A DNA stretch of 64,000 bases from an uncultured Erythrobacter sp. (GTDB lineage Bacteria; Pseudomonadota; Alphaproteobacteria; Sphingomonadales; Sphingomonadaceae), in assembly GCF_958304185.1 (NCBI RefSeq), contig NZ_OY284435.1, positions 186,001 to 250,000 of the forward strand. The letters run 5' to 3'. Of the stretch, positions 1 to 9,049 are shown in pieces (position 1 is the first letter of the stretch; each line of letters begins with the position of its first letter). The position numbers and the translations under genes were made by a program. The notes under the pieces were generated by a model. That model was not told the DNA's origin. It worked only from the letters and a program-made list of their open reading frames with translations, and did not search any database.

Positions 1-765
1 GCCGTCGCGCTGTTTGTCGGTGTGATGGTGATGGGGCTCGCCGGTGCGGCGGGGTTTGCGGCGGGCCTTGATGACCCGGCTGCGTTCACCGGGCTCGGGA
101 TCGGGATGATCGCGGTGATCGTGGTGTTCTACGCCGCCTATATCGTGATCCTGATGGCCCAGCAGGCGGCGATGGTAACGATTGCCTCGCCGCTGGAGGA
201 GCCGTCGTTCGGCGGGGCAATGGTGCGCGGCTTCCGGAGCGCGCTGCCGTTCTTCGCGCTCGCGGTGCTGATGCTGCTGGGATATTTCGGCCTCGCGCTG
301 GGAGTACTGGCGCTGGTGGGAGGGTCAGCCGCCGCAGGTGGCTCGGGCGGCGGAGTGCTTGCAGCGATCCTGCCGCTGCTGTTCCTTCCCGTGATCATCT
401 ATCTGGCGTGCCGCTTTGCCGTGCTGATCCCGGTGGTTGCGGTCGATCAGGTGTTCAACCCGATCACCGCACTGCGGCGCAGTTGGTCGGTGACGCGGGG
501 CAAGGTGCGTGCGATCTTGCTGGCGCTGATCGCCTTTGTCGCGGTGTCGCTGGTGGCTTTGGGCCTGCCGGTGGCGCTGCTGTTTGCCGCGACTGACGCG
601 GCCAGTGGCGGTTCGGGCGCGGGGACTGCGCTGGCGATCATCGGCGGGCTGCTGATCATCCCGGTAATGATCGCCTATACCCTGTTCGCCTCGGCCTTTA
701 CCGCCTCGCTCCATTCCGAAGTGACGGGCGGCGGATCGGACCGGCTCGAACAGGTGTTCGCCTAA
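1..765 (+). CDS. Polytopic membrane protein, GPDPase_memb/DUF7847-like (5' end outside window)
   Basis: The reading frame is open from the first base, and an in-frame GTG at 22 is not convincing as a start, so the gene probably begins upstream of the window. The visible part is rich in Ala, Leu and Val and holds about five or six membrane-spanning stretches separated by short loops, with no obvious catalytic motif. The segment around residues 150-165, 'FNPITALRRSWSVTRGK', resembles the conserved loop of membrane domains found in glycerophosphoryl diester phosphodiesterase-membrane-type (DUF7847-like) proteins, which have no defined role. It converges on the ABC permease gene with only 11 bases between the stops. 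The family call is by motif resemblance only. Confidence 0.6.
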   Translation, partial: AVALFVGVMVMGLAGAAGFAAGLDDPAAFTGLGIGMIAVIVVFYAAYIVILMAQQAAMVTIASPLEEPSFGGAMVRGFRSALPFFALAVLMLLGYFGLALGVLALVGGSAAAGGSGGGVLAAILPLLFLPVIIYLACRFAVLIPVVAVDQVFNPITALRRSWSVTRGKVRAILLALIAFVAVSLVALGLPVALLFAATDAASGGSGAGTALAIIGGLLIIPVMIAYTLFASAFTASLHSEVTGGGSDRLEQVFA

Positions 766-776
766 AGCTCCCGCGC

Positions 777-3302
777 CTACAATTCCCGCAGCGCCCGCGC
801 CGGTTTCGCCCGCAAGAGCGGCAGTGACCCGGCCAGCGCGAAGCCGAGCACCAGCGCGACGCCGAGGCCGAGCACGCCGAGCACTTCGCCCCAATCGGGC
901 AGCCAGTCGAACTCGAACAGCTGGGTGATCACCACCCACGCAAGCCCCCCGCCGAGCCCCAACGCCACCAGCGCCAGCACCCCGGCGAGCAGACCATATT
1001 CGGCCAGCTGCAACAGCAGGATCTGCCGCCGGCTCGCGCCCAGCACGCGCAGCATCACCGTGTCATAAGTGCGCGCCGCCCGCGCTGCGGCAATCGCACC
1101 CATCAACACGGCGAGACCCGCCAGCACTGTGACAGCCGCCGCCGCCAGCGTCGCAAGGCTCACCTGTTCGAGCAGCTTGCGCGCCTCGACCAGAATGCCG
1201 CCGACCTCGATCACCGAAGAGGAAGGCATCTCCTTCACCAGCGCCCGCAGCAGCTTGCCCCGTGCGGCGGTATCGGCGCCTTCGGGCAGGTCGATGGTCG
1301 CCGACAGGTTATGCGGGGCATCCGAAATCGCATTGCGGCTGAACACCAGCGCGAAGTTGAAGCCCATGCTCTCCCAGTCGATCTCGCGGATGTTGGCGAC
1401 CCGCGCGGTGCGCTCCACGCCGAGGATGCCGATGGTGAGGTAATCGCCGACCTTGAGGCCCACGGCCTTGGCGAAATCGGCATCGACTGAGACGAGCGGC
1501 TCACCCTTGTGGAACGGGCTCCACCATTGGCCTTCGATCACGTGATTGCCCTCGGGCAGGGTGTCGGCATAGGTCAACCCGCGCTCACCCCGCAGCGCCC
1601 AGGCGCCTTCGGGGATTTCCTTGAGGTCAGCCACGCGGATCATTGTCGGCTTAGGCCCATAGGCCAGCACCGCGCCGCGCATTGTCGGCACGGTGCGGAT
1701 TGCGGCCTTGGGGAAGTCCTGCTGGATCAGTGCGAAAAAGCGCGGCTCCTTGGCGGGCGGCACATCGAGCACGAAGTAATCCGGCGCCGCCTGCGGCACG
1801 CGCTGCTGGATATTGCCATCAATCGCGCTCTGCACCGCGGCGAGCAGCACGAAGGCAGCAAGGCCGAAGCCCAGCGCCGTCACCAGTGCGCCTGTGGGAG
1901 CACCGGGGCGGTGGATGTTGGCGAGCGCGCTCCGCAGCAACGGATTGGCCGGGCGCGGCAGGCGGCGGGCGAGGGTCTGGATGCCCCAGCCAAGCCCCGC
2001 CAGCAGCACCAGCGCGCCGCCGGCACCCAGCAGGAACCCGCCTGACAGCATCGGCTGATCGGTGGTCAGCAGCGCCAGCGCGCATATCGCGGCTAGGCCC
2101 AGCGCGGTCGCCAATAGCGCGCGCTTGTCCCGCGACAGGGGCACGATGCCCGACCGCATCAGCGCCATCGCCGGGAACGTCCGCGCGCGCAGCAGCGGTG
2201 CCGCCGCAAAGGCGAAGGCGACCAGCAAGCCGTAACTCGCCGCCAGCGCCAGCGCGCCCGGCGCGATGATGAAGCCGCTCTCGACCGGCAGCAGCCCTTG
2301 CAAGGCGCCCGCCAGCAGCGGCGTGACCAGCACCCCCGCCGCCAGTCCCGCGATACTCCCCGCCAGTGCCGCCACGCCAATCTGCATCGCATAGATGCGC
2401 ACAATATCGGAGGAGGTCGCCCCCAGCACCTTCAGCGTCGCAATACTGGTGCGGCGTTGGTCGAGGTAAGACGACACGCCGCCCGCAATCCCGATGCCCG
2501 CAATCACCAGCGCGGCAAGGCCCACCAGTGTCAGGAAATCGCTCATCTGCCGCACAAACCGGTCCGCGCCGGGTGAGGCGCGGTCACGGGTGCGGATGTC
2601 GAACCCGGCGGTCGGGAAGCGCTTGGTCAGCGCCTCTTCCACCGCGTCAGGGCCCTGCGCGGCATTGGTAAAGGCGATGCGGTGCTTGCTCTGGTAGAGC
2701 GATCCGGGTTGCAGCAGCCCGGCCTTGGTGGGAATATCCTGCGCAACGATGATCGTCGGACCGAGCTGGAAGCCTTCGGAAAGGCGGTCCGGCTCGTCCT
2801 GAATGATACCCGCCACCCGCAAGGTGACGGTGCCGACCTTGAAACTGTCACCAACCGCGATCCCGAGCCGTTCGAGCGCGGTCTGCGCGATCCACGCATC
2901 GGTGCCGCTGGGCGCGCCGACGGTGCGGCCATCGGTCAGCGCCAGCGTGCCGAACATCGGCCACTTGGCATCCACTGCCTTCAGCTCAATCGGAGCCGCC
3001 GCATCGGGGGTGCTGGCCATCGCCTGCATCCGGTAGCCGCTGGAAATGGTGCCATATTCGCTCAGCGCCGTGCGTTCATCGGGACGCAGATCGCGCTGCC
3101 ACACCTCGACCTCAAGGTCGCCGCCGAGCAACTCCTGCCCGCTCGACTCAAGCTCGCGCTCGATCGCGTTGGTCAGCGTGCCGATTGCCGCCAGCGCCGC
3201 GGTGCCGAGGAAGATGCACACCAGCAGCAGCCTGAGGCCCCGGAAGCGCGCATTGAGATCGCGGCGGGCGATGCGCCACCCCGTGCCGATGGGTAGGCTC
3301 AT
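777..3302 (-). CDS. ABC transporter permease, FtsX/YbbP family
   Basis: An 841-residue inner-membrane permease, close in size to E. coli YbbP. The N-terminus has one membrane helix (about residues 20-45), followed by a long periplasmic MacB_PCD-like domain, a cluster of helices from about 255 to 480, a second periplasmic region, and three C-terminal helices from about 715 to 835. This duplicated FtsX arrangement is typical of exporters for lipids, lipoproteins or peptides rather than importers. Its start codon overlaps the stop of the ATPase gene by four bases, so the two are translated together. The substrate is unknown. The pair lies divergent from a TesA-like esterase, the same arrangement as tesA/ybbAP in enterobacteria. 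Confidence 0.9.
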   Translation of the reverse strand: MSLPIGTGWRIARRDLNARFRGLRLLLVCIFLGTAALAAIGTLTNAIERELESSGQELLGGDLEVEVWQRDLRPDERTALSEYGTISSGYRMQAMASTPDAAAPIELKAVDAKWPMFGTLALTDGRTVGAPSGTDAWIAQTALERLGIAVGDSFKVGTVTLRVAGIIQDEPDRLSEGFQLGPTIIVAQDIPTKAGLLQPGSLYQSKHRIAFTNAAQGPDAVEEALTKRFPTAGFDIRTRDRASPGADRFVRQMSDFLTLVGLAALVIAGIGIAGGVSSYLDQRRTSIATLKVLGATSSDIVRIYAMQIGVAALAGSIAGLAAGVLVTPLLAGALQGLLPVESGFIIAPGALALAASYGLLVAFAFAAAPLLRARTFPAMALMRSGIVPLSRDKRALLATALGLAAICALALLTTDQPMLSGGFLLGAGGALVLLAGLGWGIQTLARRLPRPANPLLRSALANIHRPGAPTGALVTALGFGLAAFVLLAAVQSAIDGNIQQRVPQAAPDYFVLDVPPAKEPRFFALIQQDFPKAAIRTVPTMRGAVLAYGPKPTMIRVADLKEIPEGAWALRGERGLTYADTLPEGNHVIEGQWWSPFHKGEPLVSVDADFAKAVGLKVGDYLTIGILGVERTARVANIREIDWESMGFNFALVFSRNAISDAPHNLSATIDLPEGADTAARGKLLRALVKEMPSSSVIEVGGILVEARKLLEQVSLATLAAAAVTVLAGLAVLMGAIAAARAARTYDTVMLRVLGASRRQILLLQLAEYGLLAGVLALVALGLGGGLAWVVITQLFEFDWLPDWGEVLGVLGLGVALVLGFALAGSLPLLRAKPARALREL

Positions 3303-3997
3303 GCCCCGCTGCCTGCCGTGTCCGAGACAATCACGCCGTCCGCCATGGTCAGCACCCGCTCGCAGCGCGCGGCAAGGCTGGCATCATGGGTGATGATGAG
3401 CAGGGTCGCCCCTGTCTCGGCACGGCGGGCGAACAGAAGGTTGATGATCTCCTCGCCCGTCGCGGCATCGAGGTTGCCGGTGGGTTCATCGGCGAAGATC
3501 AGATCGGGGCGCGGTGCGGTGGCGCGGGCGATGGCGACGCGTTGCTGTTCGCCGCCCGAAAGCTGGGTGGGGTAGTGGCCGGTACGGTGGCCGAGGCCGA
3601 CCGCTTCCAGTTCTGCCAGCGCGCGCGGGCTGGCGTCCGGCATGGCGGCGAGTTCCATCGGGGTGGCGACATTCTCGGCCGCGGTCATGGTCGGCAGCAG
3701 GTGGAAGGCTTGCAGCACAATCCCGATCCGGCCCCGGCGCGCGGCGGCAAGGCCGTCCTCGGTCAGATTGGTGAAATCCGCGCCCGCCACGGTCAGCGCC
3801 CCGCCGCTTGCGCGTTCGAGGCCGGACAGCACCGCCATCAGCGAACTTTTGCCCGAACCTGACGGGCCGAGCAGTGCGACGACCTGACCCTGCTCAATGT
3901 CGAGGTCGATACCCCGCAAGATCGTGACCGGCGCAGCATTGCTGCCGAGGGTGAGGGTAAGATTGCGGGCGCTGATTGCGAGAGAGGGACTTGTCAC
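3299..3997 (-). CDS. ABC transporter ATP-binding protein, YbbA/LolD type
   Basis: A 232-residue cytoplasmic ATPase that would power the FtsX-type permease encoded directly downstream. Walker A 'GPSGSGKSS' is at about residues 44-52, the Q-loop glutamine near 96, the signature '[14 protein letters not shown]' at about 146-159, Walker B 'LIFADEPTG' at about 166-174, and the H-loop histidine in 'IITHD' near 206. All parts needed for ATP hydrolysis are present. The length is typical of the LolD/MacB/YbbA class. It overlaps the permease gene by four bases, and the 59-base gap to the divergent esterase must hold both promoters. Confidence 0.93.
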   Translation of the reverse strand: MTSPSLAISARNLTLTLGSNAAPVTILRGIDLDIEQGQVVALLGPSGSGKSSLMAVLSGLERASGGALTVAGADFTNLTEDGLAAARRGRIGIVLQAFHLLPTMTAAENVATPMELAAMPDASPRALAELEAVGLGHRTGHYPTQLSGGEQQRVAIARATAPRPDLIFADEPTGNLDAATGEEIINLLFARRAETGATLLIITHDASLAARCERVLTMADGVIVSDTAGSGA

Positions 3998-4056
3998 ACG
4001 GTTCCGATGGCATAGGTGGGGGATAGCAACAAGCTACAGCTAAGGATGGTGTGCGG

Positions 4057-4785
4057 ATGCACAAGCGCGGTTGGTCGAATATTGGCGTCGTTGGTGCCGC
4101 CCCTCTCGCTTTGGCGCTGGCGCTGGTGGCCTGCGGGGACGCGGCCGAGGACGCCGTGCCTGCGGCCGAGATCGCCGAGGACGGCCAGCCCGCGCTCCCG
4201 GCGATCCCGGTGATGGGGCCGGAGCGCAAGATCATCGCATTCGGTGACAGCCTGTTTGCCGGCTACAATCTCGATCCGCGCGATTCCTATCCCGAAAAGC
4301 TGGAGAACGCGCTGCGGGCCAAGGGGATGAACGCCGATGTGATCAATGCGGGCGTTTCGGGCGATACTTCGGCAGCGGGGTTGCAGCGGCTGGAATTTAC
4401 ACTGGCTGCGCAGGATGTGCCGCCCGCGCTGTTCATTCTGGAGCTGGGCGGGAATGACCTGCTGCGCGGGCTCTCGCCGGAAGAGACCAAGGCGAACCTC
4501 GCCAAGATGCTGACGATCCTGCGCGAGCAGAAGGTGCCGGTGCTGATCATGGGGATGCGCGCGCCGCCCAATTACGGGCCGGAGTTTCAGGCGCAGTTCG
4601 ATGCGATCTACCGCGATCTCGCCAAGGAATATGGCGCGGCGCTGATCCCGTTCTGGCTTGAGGACATTTACCGTGAGCCCGCGCTGTTCCAGGCCGACAA
4701 GATTCACCCGACCGCCGACGGGATCGAACGGCTGGTGGCCTCGACGCTCGACGAGGTGGAAGGCGCGTTGCCGCGCGAGAAGTAG
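4057..4785 (+). CDS. SGNH-hydrolase arylesterase / lysophospholipase, TesA-like lipoprotein
   Basis: A secreted esterase of the GDSL/SGNH family. From ATG 4057, AAGGA lies about ten bases upstream; an in-frame GTG at 4051 is the alternative start. A hydrophobic leader ends in a lipobox 'LVAC' with the modified cysteine near residue 26, so the protein is probably anchored to a membrane as a lipoprotein. Block I 'FGDSL' carries the catalytic serine (about 65), 'GVSGDTSAAG' is block II, 'GGND' is at about 131-134, and block V 'DKIHP' supplies Asp 214 and His 217. The divergent YbbAP-like exporter next door mirrors the tesA-ybbAP arrangement, suggesting a shared lipid substrate, which is inference. 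The 223-base gap to recF holds no evident gene. Confidence 0.9.
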   Translation: MHKRGWSNIGVVGAAPLALALALVACGDAAEDAVPAAEIAEDGQPALPAIPVMGPERKIIAFGDSLFAGYNLDPRDSYPEKLENALRAKGMNADVINAGVSGDTSAAGLQRLEFTLAAQDVPPALFILELGGNDLLRGLSPEETKANLAKMLTILREQKVPVLIMGMRAPPNYGPEFQAQFDAIYRDLAKEYGAALIPFWLEDIYREPALFQADKIHPTADGIERLVASTLDEVEGALPREK

Positions 4786-5008
4786 TGTAGCGCGCGGAGC
4801 AAAGCAGCCCTTTGCGCGTGGCCATTTTCCTACTTGTCACAGCGCCCTTATGGCAGCGGCGTTCTTTCCCATTGTCGAATGCGCCCATCCGAAATGGGAG
4901 GCTGCCCCCCCCGCACCGCGCAAATTGTCAACTTTGATTTTGTGGCGCAACTACTAGATATTAAAGCCATTTTTATGAAATCTGGTGCTTGACAGGGTGT
5001 CAACTTTG

Positions 5009-6106
5009 TCAGCTTTGGGCGATGCGCTCCACACCCCCGCCAGACACCCTCCAGATCGCAGCTTCCTTGCGGATCGCATCAAAGGGAGCGAGTTCGGTGC
5101 CGGTCATCCAGACCTGCGCCTTGCCTTCCCTCAGCCGCCGGAACAGCTCTGTCCGGCGAACCGGATCAAGATGCGCGGCGACCTCATCCAGCAGTAGCAC
5201 GCTCGGGCGGCCAGCGGCGGCAAGGATGCCGTGGGCCAGCGTAATGGCGATCAGCATGGCCTTCTGCTCGCCGGTCGAACAGGCGGCGGCAGGCTGACTG
5301 GTTGAGGCCATCTTTACCTGTAATTCATCGCGCTGCGGCCCGGTGAGCGCGCGTCCAGCCGCCCGGTCACGCGGGCGGGCACGGGCGAGTTCGGCGCCCA
5401 AGGCGGTCTCGTCCAGCGGGCCGCCGGGGAGGTAGGTGAGGGCAGGCCGGGCGAAAGGTTCAGGAGGCAGGGCGGAAAGTTCGTCGGCGAGGCGCAAGAC
5501 AAGGTCGGCCCGGGTCCGCGCGACCGCCGCGCCGTGATCCGCCGCCTGCGCCTCGATCGCGTCCATCCAGCGCGGATCGCCGCCCGTATCCAAGAGCTTG
5601 CCCCGCTCTCGTAACGCGGTCTCAAGCGCATTGACCCGCCGCGCATGATCGGGCGCGATGGCCAGCGCCATGCGGTCCATGAACCGCCGCCGCGCGCCCG
5701 CGCTGTCGGTGAAAAGGCCGTCCATTGCCGGGGTGAGCCAACTCATCGCCAGCCATTCGGCAAGGCTCGCCGCGCTGGCGGGCGCGCTGTTGACCCGCAC
5801 GAGCCGCCGCCCGGGTTGGCCCTCTTCCGTATAGGTGCCGATCCGCGCCGACACGGTACCAGCCTCGGTCAGGCTCGCTCCGATGGCAAAGGGCAGGGGA
5901 GGATCGCCCGGAACCGCCCGCCGCGCCAGATCGCCGAGGTTCGCGCGCCGCAGCCCGCGCCCCGGCCCGAGCAGCGATAGCGCCTCCAGCAGGTTGGTCT
6001 TCCCCGCGCCGTTCTCACCCACCAGTAGGTTGAAATGCGCCGTCTCGCCAAGCGTCGTCGCGGCGTGATTGCGGAAGTTTTCGAGGGTGATCCGGCTGAG
6101 GCCCAT
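5009..6106 (-). CDS. recF: DNA replication and repair protein RecF
   Basis: A 365-residue SMC-like ATPase that helps load RecA on gapped DNA through RecOR. The ATG at 6106 gives the normal RecF length; a longer upstream reading frame runs back through the regulatory region and is not used here. Walker A 'GENGAGKT' lies at residues 30-37, preceded by the family N-terminus 'LENFRNH', and the signature/Walker B region near 'STGEQKAMLIAITLAHG' and 'LLLDEVAAHLD' follows at the C-terminal end. It is not next to dnaA/dnaN here. The gene is divergent from the sigma-54/microprotein unit, so both promoters share the 6107-6346 interval. Confidence 0.95.
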   Translation of the reverse strand: MGLSRITLENFRNHAATTLGETAHFNLLVGENGAGKTNLLEALSLLGPGRGLRRANLGDLARRAVPGDPPLPFAIGASLTEAGTVSARIGTYTEEGQPGRRLVRVNSAPASAASLAEWLAMSWLTPAMDGLFTDSAGARRRFMDRMALAIAPDHARRVNALETALRERGKLLDTGGDPRWMDAIEAQAADHGAAVARTRADLVLRLADELSALPPEPFARPALTYLPGGPLDETALGAELARARPRDRAAGRALTGPQRDELQVKMASTSQPAAACSTGEQKAMLIAITLAHGILAAAGRPSVLLLDEVAAHLDPVRRTELFRRLREGKAQVWMTGTELAPFDAIRKEAAIWRVSGGGVERIAQS

Positions 6107-6268
6107 GGCGCACTCGCGGTTAGCACAGGGGCCAGATTTGGCCAGAGCAGCGCTTCCGAAATCGGCAATCCTAACCCTTGGTAGATTTTCCCAATCTTTC
6201 GTTTGGCTGAACGGACTGTTTGCGGAGTGAAAGCATAGAAACCGCAGAATTCCCCCATTTTTCGAGTT

Positions 6269-6284
6269 TGGCACGCCCCGTGCA
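6269..6284 (+). promoter_or_regulatory. Sigma-54 (RpoN) promoter, near-consensus
   Basis: The bases TGGCACGCCCCGTGCA match the sigma-54 consensus TGGCACGNNNNTTGCW at every fixed position except one (G for the first T of TTGC). The -24 GG (6270-6271) and -12 GC (6282-6283) have the required spacing. Transcription would start near 6295 and give a leader of about 50 bases before the first microprotein. Sigma-54 promoters need an AAA+ activator; since a PspC lies downstream, PspF is the obvious candidate, but its gene is not in the window. No activator-binding site was identified upstream. Confidence 0.72.
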
Positions 6285-6346
6285 GTGTTGTTTGCATCCC
6301 CGGGATGGTCCCGGAAAACACTGAAAACACCAAAAGGAGACTTCAC

Positions 6347-6460
6347 ATGTTCGCCACCGAAACCTCGAACCGCCTGTTCGCCGCCGCTTTCTCGATCGTC
6401 ATGTCGGCTGCGTTCTTCGCCTACGCCATCGTTCCGGCCAGCCCGACCCTGCTCGCCTGA
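6347..6460 (+). CDS. 37-residue single-span membrane microprotein, copy 1
   Basis: A small frame starting at ATG 6347 behind a strong ribosome-binding site (AAAAGGAG, about eight bases upstream). It encodes a short polar N-terminus with one arginine (residue 9), then a hydrophobic stretch from about residue 10 to 30 and the C-terminal motif 'FAYAIVPASP'. It would form one transmembrane helix with a very short tail. It is the first gene after the sigma-54 promoter and is followed by a second, related copy and by pspC in the same direction. No known family was recognised; the paralogous copy and good ribosome-binding sites argue that it is real. Confidence 0.72.
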   Translation: MFATETSNRLFAAAFSIVMSAAFFAYAIVPASPTLLA

Positions 6461-6501
6461 TTGTCGCCTCACCAACCTCTCGACCCAAAGGACCCAAGAC
6501 C

Positions 6502-6615
6502 ATGTTCGGCTCTGACAACCTCGCCCGCCTCGCTTCCGCTGCCTTCGCTGTCGTTCTGACCGTTGCCAGCTTCGCCTATGCCATCGTTCCTGCTAGCCCC
6601 GGCATGATCGCCTAA
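6502..6615 (+). CDS. 37-residue single-span membrane microprotein, copy 2
   Basis: The second copy has exactly the same length as the first and lies 41 bases downstream, with AAAGGA about ten bases before ATG 6502. Hand alignment gives 20 identical positions of 37, including Met-Phe at the start, Arg-Leu at 9-10, and the complete C-terminal block 'FAYAIVPASP'. The N-terminal polar residues and the lipid-facing residues vary conservatively, a pattern expected of a protein under selection after duplication. It has one predicted membrane helix and no cysteine or charged residue in the span. Function unknown; co-transcription with PspC suggests a role in inner-membrane stress. Confidence 0.72.
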   Translation: MFGSDNLARLASAAFAVVLTVASFAYAIVPASPGMIA

Positions 6616-6648
6616 GCCGGCAAGACCTTCTCACGGAGACTGACTGAC

Positions 6649-6864
6649 ATGAACAACATCACGGGCAATTCCGGCGGCAAACCGCCCCGCGCGAACTTCC
6701 GCCTCGACAAGCCCAACGCCAAGGTCTTCGGCGTCTGCGCCGGGATTGCTGACTACTTCGGGATCGACACCATGCTGGTGCGGATCGGCTTCGTCGCCGG
6801 CGCGCTGCTCGGTTTCGGCAGCTTCATCCTGATCTACCTGGCGATCGCGCTGATCGCGGATTGA
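6649..6864 (+). CDS. PspC domain-containing membrane protein
   Basis: A 71-residue protein made of a short polar N-terminus, the PspC core 'KVFGVCAGIADYFGID' (about residues 25-40) and one or two closely spaced hydrophobic segments to the C-terminus. In enterobacteria PspC senses inner-membrane stress and, with PspB, relieves PspA inhibition of the sigma-54 activator PspF. Here neither pspA nor pspB is adjacent; instead two 37-residue membrane proteins precede it. CGGAG lies about ten bases before the ATG. A hairpin terminator follows, so the unit appears to end with this gene. Confidence 0.88.
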   Translation: MNNITGNSGGKPPRANFRLDKPNAKVFGVCAGIADYFGIDTMLVRIGFVAGALLGFGSFILIYLAIALIAD

Positions 6865-6924
6865 GTGCAGCGACGAAAAGCGGTTCCCGGTTTTCGGGCC
6901 GCTGCACCTGATTGGAATAACCGG

Positions 6925-6953
6925 GAGGGGCCTTTCGAGGCCCCTCTTTATTA
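6925..6953 (+). terminator. Rho-independent terminator after pspC
   Basis: A perfect 8-bp stem GAGGGGCC/GGCCCCTC with a 6-base loop TTTCGA is followed by TTTATTA. It lies 60 bases past the pspC stop and just before the end of the convergent SDR gene, so it closes the sigma-54 unit. Confidence 0.8.
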
Positions 6954-7733
6954 CATGGCCGAGATACCGCCATCCAGCTTGAGCTCGGCACCGGTCATGA
7001 AGCGGCTCTCGTCGCTCGCAAGATAGAGCACCGCGTTGGCGATATCATTGGGCTCGCCCACGAACTTCAGCGGGATCTGCCGCGCCAGCTTCTCCAGCAG
7101 CACATCCTTGTCGAGCGATGCAGCCTTGGCCGTCCCGTCAAGGATCGGGGTGTCGACAAAGGTCGGGTGGACCGAATTGCAGCGGATGTTCATGCCCTTC
7201 TTGGCGCAGTGGAGCGCGATCGACTTCGACAGCATCCACACCGCTGCCTTGCTGGCATTGTATGCGGGCATGGTGTCGCTCGCGATCAGACCGGCGATCG
7301 AGGAGATATTGATGATCGAACCCGGCGCGTGTTCGCGCATCAGCGGCAGGGCCTTCTGGCAGCCGTGGAAGATCGAGTTCACGTTGATGTCGAAGCAGCG
7401 CTGCCAGTCCCCGAAATCGCAGGCTTCGATATTGCCCGGCACCCCGATCCCGGCATTGTTGACCAGCACGTTGAGCCCGCCGAGATGGTCGCGCGCGGCA
7501 TCGACTGCGGCTTCCCATTGAGCGGGGTCGGTTACGTCGTGCGCGATCCCGAAAGCGGTGCCTTCGCCCATCTCGGCATTGATGATCGCCGCAGTCTCTG
7601 CCGCGCCCGCACCGTTGATATCGGTCGCCAGCACCCGCGCCCCTTCCTGCGCCAAACGGATGCAATGCGCGCGGCCAAGGCCCTGCGCAGCCCCCGTGAC
7701 GAGGGCCATCTTGCCCGCAACTCTGCCTACCAT
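6951..7733 (-). CDS. SDR family NAD(P)-dependent oxidoreductase
   Basis: A 260-residue classical short-chain dehydrogenase. The nucleotide-binding motif TGAAQGLG is at residues 13-20, an acidic Asp near 38 at the end of the second strand favours NAD, NNAG is at 92-95, catalytic serine at about 144-145, and the YNASK motif places Tyr 158 and Lys 162. The C-terminal 'DGGISAM' is typical of 3-hydroxy-acyl/steroid-type SDRs (FabG-like subfamily). The substrate cannot be read from the sequence. The start lies three bases past the stop of the Nudix gene, so the two are probably co-transcribed. Confidence 0.88.
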   Translation of the reverse strand: MVGRVAGKMALVTGAAQGLGRAHCIRLAQEGARVLATDINGAGAAETAAIINAEMGEGTAFGIAHDVTDPAQWEAAVDAARDHLGGLNVLVNNAGIGVPGNIEACDFGDWQRCFDINVNSIFHGCQKALPLMREHAPGSIINISSIAGLIASDTMPAYNASKAAVWMLSKSIALHCAKKGMNIRCNSVHPTFVDTPILDGTAKAASLDKDVLLEKLARQIPLKFVGEPNDIANAVLYLASDESRFMTGAELKLDGGISAM

Positions 7734-7736
7734 AAC

Positions 7737-8345
7737 TCAATCCTCTCCCAAGTATCCCGGTGTCAAAAGCATCGCGATGCGCACGTCGACCGCGTGGCCT
7801 GCGCGCCGCCACTCGGCCACGAAGCGCGAAAGATCGCGCAGCGCAACCCGGTGGACGGTGATATTCTCGCCCTCGGTGCCGCCGCCTTCGCCAACGCGTT
7901 CAAGGCCGGTCGCTTTCAGTAGCGTGAAGCATTCCGAGACCATGCCGGGCGAGGAGTAGAACTCCCCCAGCACCTCAAGGTTGGCTGCGCGGTAGCCGGT
8001 TTCTTCCTCCAGCTCGCGCGCGGCAGCGGTGAGGGCGCTTTCGTCCTCACCGCCCGCATCATCGCCGACGAGACCTGCGGGGACTTCAAGGCTGAAGCGC
8101 GAGAGCGGCACGCGGTACTGGCTGACAAGGATTACGTGGCGCGTGCCATCGGCGTCCTCGTCCAGCGCGATGATCGCAGCGGCGCGGATACCCCGCGCGC
8201 GGCCGACATATTCCCAGCGCCCCCGCTTCTTGGTGGTGATGAAGCGGCCTTCCCACATCACCTCTTCGGGCAGATCGGCGTCGCGGTCTTTGATCACGGG
8301 AAGCTCCGTCGGGTGAGGCTGGAAGGCGCTCTTCGACAGGCTCAA
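7737..8345 (-). CDS. Nudix hydrolase, ADP-ribose pyrophosphatase-like
   Basis: A 202-residue Nudix protein. The catalytic box appears as 'ESALTAAARELEEETGY' (about residues 115-131), with the RE-EE-TG core intact; the usual leading glycine of the box is shifted by a short Gly/Asp-rich insertion. The upstream 'SLEVPAGLV' resembles the substrate-binding strand of ADP-ribose pyrophosphatases. It would hydrolyse a nucleoside diphosphate linked to another moiety, most likely ADP-ribose or a similar sugar nucleotide, in the cytoplasm. It precedes the SDR gene by three bases. Confidence 0.88.
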   Translation of the reverse strand: MSLSKSAFQPHPTELPVIKDRDADLPEEVMWEGRFITTKKRGRWEYVGRARGIRAAAIIALDEDADGTRHVILVSQYRVPLSRFSLEVPAGLVGDDAGGEDESALTAAARELEEETGYRAANLEVLGEFYSSPGMVSECFTLLKATGLERVGEGGGTEGENITVHRVALRDLSRFVAEWRRAGHAVDVRIAMLLTPGYLGED

Positions 8346-8371
8346 TGGCGGCGGGTCAAGGGCCTAAATGC

Positions 8372-9046
8372 CTAGACCTCGATCAGCCTGTCCGGCAGCT
8401 CGTTTTCATCGTCACCGCCGCGCGGGAAATGTCCGGCCAGGACATGACCGACATCGCTGATGCCCACGGCCAACCCCTCGGCCACGCGGCCCTTGCGGAT
8501 GTGTACGAGCATATCGCCCATCGCCTCGCCCCACACTTCGGCTGGCACTTTGGCCGCGATGGTTTCATCCGCGACGATTTCCGCACGGTGTTCGCGCATC
8601 GAAAGGTAGATCATCACGCCAGTGCGCCCCGTCGTCCGGCGTTCCGCCCCGACCTTGAACTGGCGCACGGCCTGATTGTGGACCCGGATCGTCTTGAGCG
8701 GGCCGGGGATCAGGACAAACTTCAACGGCTCCCATTGCTGCACCAGCATCACCGCGACGAATTTGATGAGGCCGAGCGCGATCACCATGCTCGCCAGCTC
8801 TCCGGTGGTCCATTCATGGCCCCACCCGCCAAAGGCCGCATCCCACGCATTGAGGAAGGGCAGGGGGAAGGCCGCGAACACGCTCATCGCGGTGAACGCC
8901 GCGCCTGCGGCCCAGAGCAGGGCGACATCGGTATAGCCGTCCGAGCGATCGGCCAGCACCGTCACGATCTCGCCCGAGGTCGCGCTTTCGGCGGCCGTGA
9001 CCGCTTCGCTGACCAGCTGGCGTCCGGCATCATCGAGATAGCTCAT
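8372..9046 (-). CDS. TPM domain membrane protein (third of three)
   Basis: A 224-residue protein with an N-terminal TPM-like beginning 'SEAVTAAESATSGEIVTVLADRSDGY' split by a membrane region (about residues 40-110, with two or three hydrophobic segments), then 'VGAERRTTGRTGVMIYLSMREHRAEIVAD', the C-terminal half of a TPM fold. TPM_phosphatase domains are found in photosystem II repair and membrane-associated proteins; their enzymatic activity in bacteria is uncertain. It lies four bases after the preceding TPM gene and is the last gene of the lemA unit. Confidence 0.85.
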   Translation of the reverse strand: MSYLDDAGRQLVSEAVTAAESATSGEIVTVLADRSDGYTDVALLWAAGAAFTAMSVFAAFPLPFLNAWDAAFGGWGHEWTTGELASMVIALGLIKFVAVMLVQQWEPLKFVLIPGPLKTIRVHNQAVRQFKVGAERRTTGRTGVMIYLSMREHRAEIVADETIAAKVPAEVWGEAMGDMLVHIRKGRVAEGLAVGISDVGHVLAGHFPRGGDDENELPDRLIEV

Positions 9047-9049
9047 GGC

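Noticed and set aside
6107-6475. An N-terminal extension of RecF by about 120 residues
   Set aside because: The frame stays open upstream of ATG 6106, but the extra part has no RecF similarity and covers the divergent sigma-54 promoter and first microprotein; RecF has its normal length without it.
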